A stretch of DNA of 64,000 bases from JADCCX01 sp051649305. GTDB taxonomy: Bacteria > Pseudomonadota > Alphaproteobacteria > Rhizobiales > Beijerinckiaceae. The notes under the pieces are model-generated. The model did no database searches. It was not told the DNA's origin and saw only the letters and a list, made by a program, of their open reading frames with translations. The stretch lies in assembly GCA_051649305.1 (NCBI GenBank), contig JBOFGV010000083.1, positions 1-64,000 of the forward strand, read 5' to 3'. A program made the translations under genes and the position numbers. The stretch's first letter is position 1, and each line of letters opens with the position of its first letter. Below, piece by piece: positions 59,717 to 64,000 of this stretch.

Positions 59717-62329
59717 TCACTCTTCACCGTTCAGAAAAAGGCGGGCCTGATCAATCCACTTCTCACGCTGGATACGGCCCTTGAAATCAATCTCGCGGTT
59801 GACCCAAGCGACTTCAGAGGCTGTCCAGCTTTCTATCTGGGCAAAGGTATGAATGCCCATTTCGTTCAGCTTCTTGTTGATCTTGGGACCAATTCCCTTG
59901 ATCAGCAACAGATTGTCACCACCGTCAGACGGCTTGACGCGGCGGACGGGGGCCACAGGCTCAACGCCATCGTCGTTGAACTCATCCTCCGCATCATTGG
60001 CAATTATAGGAGCAACAGTTTCAGTAGCAACAGAATGGCTGGCTCCGTTTTGAAGTTGGCCGTTCTTCGTTACAGAGCCATTCTTTGCTATGTCGGTACC
60101 CAGCATCACTTCAAACTCTCGATAGAGCTTGAGCGCCTCGGGATGCATTGTGTCCTCCGGACCAGCAATTTGCATGACGAACGCCAGTGCGCGCTGGCGC
60201 TCCTGCGGTGTGTCCAGCAACAGCGGCAGGCTTGACTTGGCCTGCTCGGGTTCAAACTGCACGACAATCGCCTGATTGTGGATCATGCGGGCGCGCGCCT
60301 CGTCTGTCATCGTGTTGAACGGCGCTTCGCTGCGGAACATCTCCAGCTCCCGCTCCAGACGTGAACGGCGCACATAGCCTCGGGCATGAGAGAGAAGCTC
60401 CAGCATACGCACGGAGCCTTCAGCCTCGCCACCTTCGTTGATATGCGCCAGTGCTTCCTTGACATGTGGCAGTTCACGCAAGTTTTCGGCTTCCGCTCTC
60501 TGGCGATCAGCGATGGATTCTGCACCCATCATGCGCATGAGAGGTGAGCCATAAATGGCGTGGAACATCACTTCCTGCATGCAGTCGCGCATGTCACGGA
60601 ACATATTCCAGTTTTGCTCGATCTGGTCGGACATCAGTTTCTCCATGGCGAGAAATGGATTGTCCTTGTCCACAGGCTGGCGATCTGCGCGTGCCTCGGC
60701 AGCAAGGGTCTTGACCTGTGCCATCAGTGGATTTTTATCGGACAGCGCAGCACGCTCCACCCGCATTTGACGCGACTGGAAAAACAATTTTGCAGAATCG
60801 TCGTTCACCATGCTGCGGATAACTGGCCGCATGTACTTTTCATACATGTCAGAACCAGTTTCAGACAGCTTGGCGACAGCCGCAAACATTTCCTCATCCG
60901 CCCGGCCATCATCCAGCGCCAGAATATCTTCGATGGTGCGCGGTGCAAACTTGATGTGCACGCGCTCGCCGCCCTGCTCCAGCACCATCTCGTAAAGTCC
61001 GGGCGGCAGGGCCTCGATAGCACGCATCGTATCTGTAATGGCATCATGCTCGCGACCGGCGATCTTGGCTGAAACAAAGATGCCGAGATGGCCGATGGAA
61101 TCGTGCACCATATAGACGATGCGCTGGCCGTGGGCCTTGATCTCGTTGACGTCGCGGTAGAGGTCGGCAATCCAGTTCAGCGCCTGTTGCGGCGGCGTGA
61201 TGTTGTCGCCGTGGGAGGCAAACACCACGATAGGTGACTTGATCTTTTTCAGATCAACTACCTCGCCACCCAATGTTGCCTGACCAACGCCAAGACGATT
61301 TCCAACAAAGAGATTGTCGACAATCCAGCCGATCTCTTCCTTGTTCATCATGAAGAAACCACCCCACCAGCGTTCGAACTCAAGGAAGCGTCCGGCCTCG
61401 GTGTCTACGTTGGAATAGAGATTGTACATCTTCTTCCAGTTGGTGTTGGCTGGGTTCATGTTCTCGAAATTCTGCACCAGCAGCGATCCGTCAAACACGC
61501 CGTTGCCAAGATCAGACAGCATCAGCGCCGGCACAACGCCGCCCATCATGCCGCCCATGTAGCGCATCGGGTTCTTGCCTGCTTCTCCGGCCCAATAGGA
61601 CATGGGTGCGCCGTTGATCGAGATGGGGCCAATCTTGTCTGGAGCAGCTGCACCCAGCAGCATAGAAGCCCAGCCACCCTGGCAGTTGCCAATGACAACC
61701 GGCTTCTCGGCGGAGGGGTGACGGCGACGGATTTCTTCCAGAAAAGCCACTTTGGTATCGCGCACATCAGCGAGCGTTTGACCTGGCTCCGGCTGCGGCT
61801 TGAACACCACGAAGTAAACTGCGTGGCCATCCTCAAACGCCTCGCCGACCTGGCTTTCTGGTTTGAAACCGCCAATGCCTGCACCGTGACCAGCACGTGG
61901 GTCAACGATCATGAAGGGGCGCTTGGCAGGGTCGATCACGCGGCCTTCAGGGGGCGTGATTTTCAGGAGCTGGTAGTTGACCGGGCGAGCGAAGGTAGAC
62001 CCATCCACGATGATTTCGTAGGCAAAGTCCAGTACAGGTGGTTGACCGCTGGCTTCCGTTTCATTGAACAGATTACCGCGCTCGCGCATCACATCCATCG
62101 TCAGCAAGCTACGCTGCCACACATCGGTGGTATAAGCCTTAAAGGCGTCGAATGTCATATTGGCAAGAACGCCACTCGACAAATGGGCCGACATAACTTC
62201 GCTGCGACGGACAGCCTGATCAGCGTGGTTTTGGTAGATCGTCCTTGCGTTGTCGCTTGCCAGATTTGCAGTCTTTGCCATGTAGTTTTGAACAGCTTCT
62301 GAAACAGGGCTGGTAAGGTCAGCAGTCAT
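59717..62329 (-). CDS. DUF3141 protein, PhaC-like alpha/beta hydrolase with C-terminal helix-hairpin-helix
   Basis: An 870-residue protein. The alpha/beta-hydrolase core has the PhaC-type nucleophile box GNCQGG with Cys216 (VVIGNCQGGWASMLLG), plus VFASHGDNITPPQQAL (Asp) and MVHDSIGHLGIF (His), so the catalytic triad of polyhydroxyalkanoate synthases is recognisable. A helical region follows, and the C-terminus (about 800-870) carries a helix-hairpin-helix (LLLIKGIGPKINKKLNEMGIHT type). This is the DUF3141 family, whose reaction is unproven. GGAG lies 7 bases before the ATG. It precedes MaoC-Pta and ackA in the same operon. Confidence 0.85.
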   Translation of the reverse strand: MTADLTSPVSEAVQNYMAKTANLASDNARTIYQNHADQAVRRSEVMSAHLSSGVLANMTFDAFKAYTTDVWQRSLLTMDVMRERGNLFNETEASGQPPVLDFAYEIIVDGSTFARPVNYQLLKITPPEGRVIDPAKRPFMIVDPRAGHGAGIGGFKPESQVGEAFEDGHAVYFVVFKPQPEPGQTLADVRDTKVAFLEEIRRRHPSAEKPVVIGNCQGGWASMLLGAAAPDKIGPISINGAPMSYWAGEAGKNPMRYMGGMMGGVVPALMLSDLGNGVFDGSLLVQNFENMNPANTNWKKMYNLYSNVDTEAGRFLEFERWWGGFFMMNKEEIGWIVDNLFVGNRLGVGQATLGGEVVDLKKIKSPIVVFASHGDNITPPQQALNWIADLYRDVNEIKAHGQRIVYMVHDSIGHLGIFVSAKIAGREHDAITDTMRAIEALPPGLYEMVLEQGGERVHIKFAPRTIEDILALDDGRADEEMFAAVAKLSETGSDMYEKYMRPVIRSMVNDDSAKLFFQSRQMRVERAALSDKNPLMAQVKTLAAEARADRQPVDKDNPFLAMEKLMSDQIEQNWNMFRDMRDCMQEVMFHAIYGSPLMRMMGAESIADRQRAEAENLRELPHVKEALAHINEGGEAEGSVRMLELLSHARGYVRRSRLERELEMFRSEAPFNTMTDEARARMIHNQAIVVQFEPEQAKSSLPLLLDTPQERQRALAFVMQIAGPEDTMHPEALKLYREFEVMLGTDIAKNGSVTKNGQLQNGASHSVATETVAPIIANDAEDEFNDDGVEPVAPVRRVKPSDGGDNLLLIKGIGPKINKKLNEMGIHTFAQIESWTASEVAWVNREIDFKGRIQREKWIDQARLFLNGEE

Positions 62330-62383
62330 CGATCCGCTCCATTGCTGGCGAAAAAGAAAGCTTCAATCGGGAAAAGGAATGAA

Positions 62384-62409
62384 AGAGAGCGGGGCTATCC
62401 CCGCTCTCT
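62384..62409 (-). terminator. Intrinsic terminator after the Na/Pi cotransporter gene
   Basis: AGAGAGCGGGG, loop CTAT, CCCCGCTCTCT forms a perfect 11-base-pair stem. On the minus strand it is followed by a pyrimidine-rich TTTCATTCCTTTT tract, starting 10 bases after the stop of the transporter gene at 62419. It separates that gene from the PhaC-like operon. Confidence 0.8.
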
Positions 62410-62418
62410 CTTGAGCGC

Positions 62419-64000
62419 TTACTCGGCCGGATGGGCGACCAGACCGCCTGTAGATTGCGGCTGAGACTTGCCCTGGCTGGCGCGTGCCATAACACTGGCG
62501 CGGTTGATTGACTTGCGCTCGGCATCAATACGGCGGATGAGAAGCTCTGCACGCTCGATGCTGCCGAGAAGCGCGAGCAACGCGCCACGCTCTCCAGCGC
62601 TTGTCTTGCTGCCAAGGGTCAGAACATTGGCACGGATGGTTTCCACATCAGGAAACTGCACGTGACCCGCTGGCATGTTGGGGGCCAGTTCCTTCTGGTG
62701 TGGCAGGATATCGCGGAGAGAATACTCCAGCTTGTCCAGAGCCACCTTGACCACTGCCTGTGCCTGATCGGTGAAAGGCTCACGCTTCACGCGACGCGCA
62801 ACCTGATGCAGCGAGTCTGCAAGAGCAGCAGTGAAGTCTGCTTCCTCAATCAGGCTTGCAACCAGATCAAGCTGATCCAGTGGCATGTCATCTTTCAGAA
62901 GCTTCGAGGAGTAGGCACGGATATCACGGCTCAGGATATCTGTTGCAGCATAGTGATCACCGGCATCAGCCGGCGCGTTCTTGGAACCGCGGGCGATTTC
63001 AAGGAACATGGCACCAGCCTGCAGGTGACGGGCCGTCTCGTTCTGGACGGCAGGAACCGCCTTGGCGAAGTCGGAGGAAAGACCGGCGTCAAGATAGCGC
63101 GGGGTCGAGAAGTCTTCCACATCGTCTGCATCGGTATGGCCAACCTTTGCCAGAACACGCTCAAACACACCCACGAACGGGAAGAGCAAAGCAGTGTTGA
63201 AGATGTTGAAGAAGGTTGAATAGACACCCACCGCAACAGCCACCAGCGGGAAGGTTTCCTTGCCCCCAACCATGACACCAACACCAGGGTCACCACCGAA
63301 GTAGTTGATCATCAGGTACTTGAGAATATCCATCGAGACAAAGAACAGCGGGATCGTCACCAGCACCCCGATGATGTTGAATGAGATATGTGCGTAGGCC
63401 GCTCTTTTCGCGTTCTTGGAAAGATTGAGCGACGCCATCCATGATGTGATGGTTGTGCCAAGGTCTGCACCAAGAGAGAAGGCAACGGCTGTCTGCCAGT
63501 CGAGAAGACCTGCACCGCCCAGACCCATCACGATGCCGATGGTGGCTGATGACGAGTGGATCAAAGCTGTGATGAAGGCAGCGATACCAACGCAGATCAG
63601 AAGGTTGACGAAGCTGTCAGCCTTGAGGCTGGAAATGGCACCCATAACTTCAGGCATGGCGCGCAGAGGGCGAAGACCACCGGTCATCAGGTTGAGGCCG
63701 TAGAAGATCAGAGCGAAGCCCATGCAGGCCAGCGCGATGTTGCGGATTTTCTCGTTCTTGGCGAAACAGTATACCAACGCGAAAATACCGGAACAGATAA
63801 GCCCCAAAGGCCCAAGGGGCAGGGCTATCAACCCGTTGCCGAGGGTAGTGCCTATATTGGCCCCCATGATCACGCTGATCGCAGGACGAAGCCCAACCAC
63901 GCCGGCGTTGACAAGACCAACGACCATGACGGTCATGGCGGTTGAAGACTGGATCACGCCTGTAATCAGCGTTCCTGCGAGAACACCCTTGACCGGAGTT
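62419..64000 (-). CDS. Na/Pi cotransporter family protein with PhoU-like tail, N-terminus beyond window
   Basis: The reading frame is open through the right edge of the window; the in-frame GTG at 63957 is not the real start, because the codons before it (from 63999) still match the family, with a stretch like LAGTLITGVIQSSTAMTVM. About 527 residues are present. The paired QSS motifs of the Na/Pi-II family are visible (VIQSSTAMT and ALIHSSSATIGI), with several hydrophobic helices, then a cytoplasmic PhoU-like helical domain (from about residue 345 of the visible part) with QNETARHLQAGAM. Role: sodium-driven phosphate import, possibly export, at the inner membrane. A strong terminator follows it. 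Confidence 0.92.
   Translation of the reverse strand, partial: TPVKGVLAGTLITGVIQSSTAMTVMVVGLVNAGVVGLRPAISVIMGANIGTTLGNGLIALPLGPLGLICSGIFALVYCFAKNEKIRNIALACMGFALIFYGLNLMTGGLRPLRAMPEVMGAISSLKADSFVNLLICVGIAAFITALIHSSSATIGIVMGLGGAGLLDWQTAVAFSLGADLGTTITSWMASLNLSKNAKRAAYAHISFNIIGVLVTIPLFFVSMDILKYLMINYFGGDPGVGVMVGGKETFPLVAVAVGVYSTFFNIFNTALLFPFVGVFERVLAKVGHTDADDVEDFSTPRYLDAGLSSDFAKAVPAVQNETARHLQAGAMFLEIARGSKNAPADAGDHYAATDILSRDIRAYSSKLLKDDMPLDQLDLVASLIEEADFTAALADSLHQVARRVKREPFTDQAQAVVKVALDKLEYSLRDILPHQKELAPNMPAGHVQFPDVETIRANVLTLGSKTSAGERGALLALLGSIERAELLIRRIDAERKSINRASVMARASQGKSQPQSTGGLVAHPAE

Overview
The window is a 64 kb piece of an alphaproteobacterial chromosome, most likely Hyphomicrobiales (Rhizobiales) or a close relative. 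This rests on recognised neighbourhoods: CNNM transporter-aroB-aroK divergent from a small membrane protein and xerD, a DsbA-like thioredoxin directly before a ~1150-residue smc, and a DUF3141/PhaC-like gene followed by a MaoC-phosphotransacetylase fusion and ackA. Genes are dense, many pairs overlap by 1-14 bases, and I see no tRNA, rRNA, CRISPR array, prophage or insertion sequence.

Layout. (1) 1-3640: housekeeping genes (CNNM family transporter cut by the window edge, aroB, aroK, a 47-residue membrane protein, xerD). (2) 3648-21331: an accessory catabolic region. It holds a histidinol-dehydrogenase-family enzyme resembling sulfopropanediol dehydrogenase HpsN, a VapC/Phd-type toxin-antitoxin pair, an SDR, a LacI-type regulator, two carbohydrate-type ABC importers that share one ATPase, an RraA-like protein, a bicupin, a MetE-like zinc methyltransferase, two long SnoaL-like proteins and a GlcG/HbpS protein. 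Three near-identical CG-centred palindromes (3648, 7643, 14985) lie before the dehydrogenase, the first transporter and the second transporter, which suggests one LacI regulon. No known pathway combines these enzymes, so this is the best candidate for an undescribed system. (3) 21515-25655: dsbA-like gene and smc. (4) 25833-35804: a hydroxyproline-epimerase/deaminase pair divergent from a second putative catabolic operon (SAF-domain oxidoreductase, ABC importer with a fused permease, gamma-glutamyltransferase without a visible signal peptide, D-2-hydroxyacid dehydrogenase). (5) 35824-38044: trehalose synthesis (otsB-otsA). (6) 38265-56934: an exopolysaccharide locus of Wzx/Wzy type, with a LuxR regulator whose receiver domain is degenerate, a priming glycosyltransferase, polymerase, flippase, export and chain-length proteins, glycosyltransferases (one fused to a STAS-like domain), methyl- and acyltransferases and an exported protein of unknown function. 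(7) 57047-64000: ackA, MaoC-Pta, the DUF3141 protein and a Na/Pi cotransporter cut by the window edge.

Four intergenic GC-rich palindromic repeats of one family (12457, 13754, 17551, 25665) mark the accessory and central parts of the window. All functional calls come from reading the translated sequence; no database search was run.
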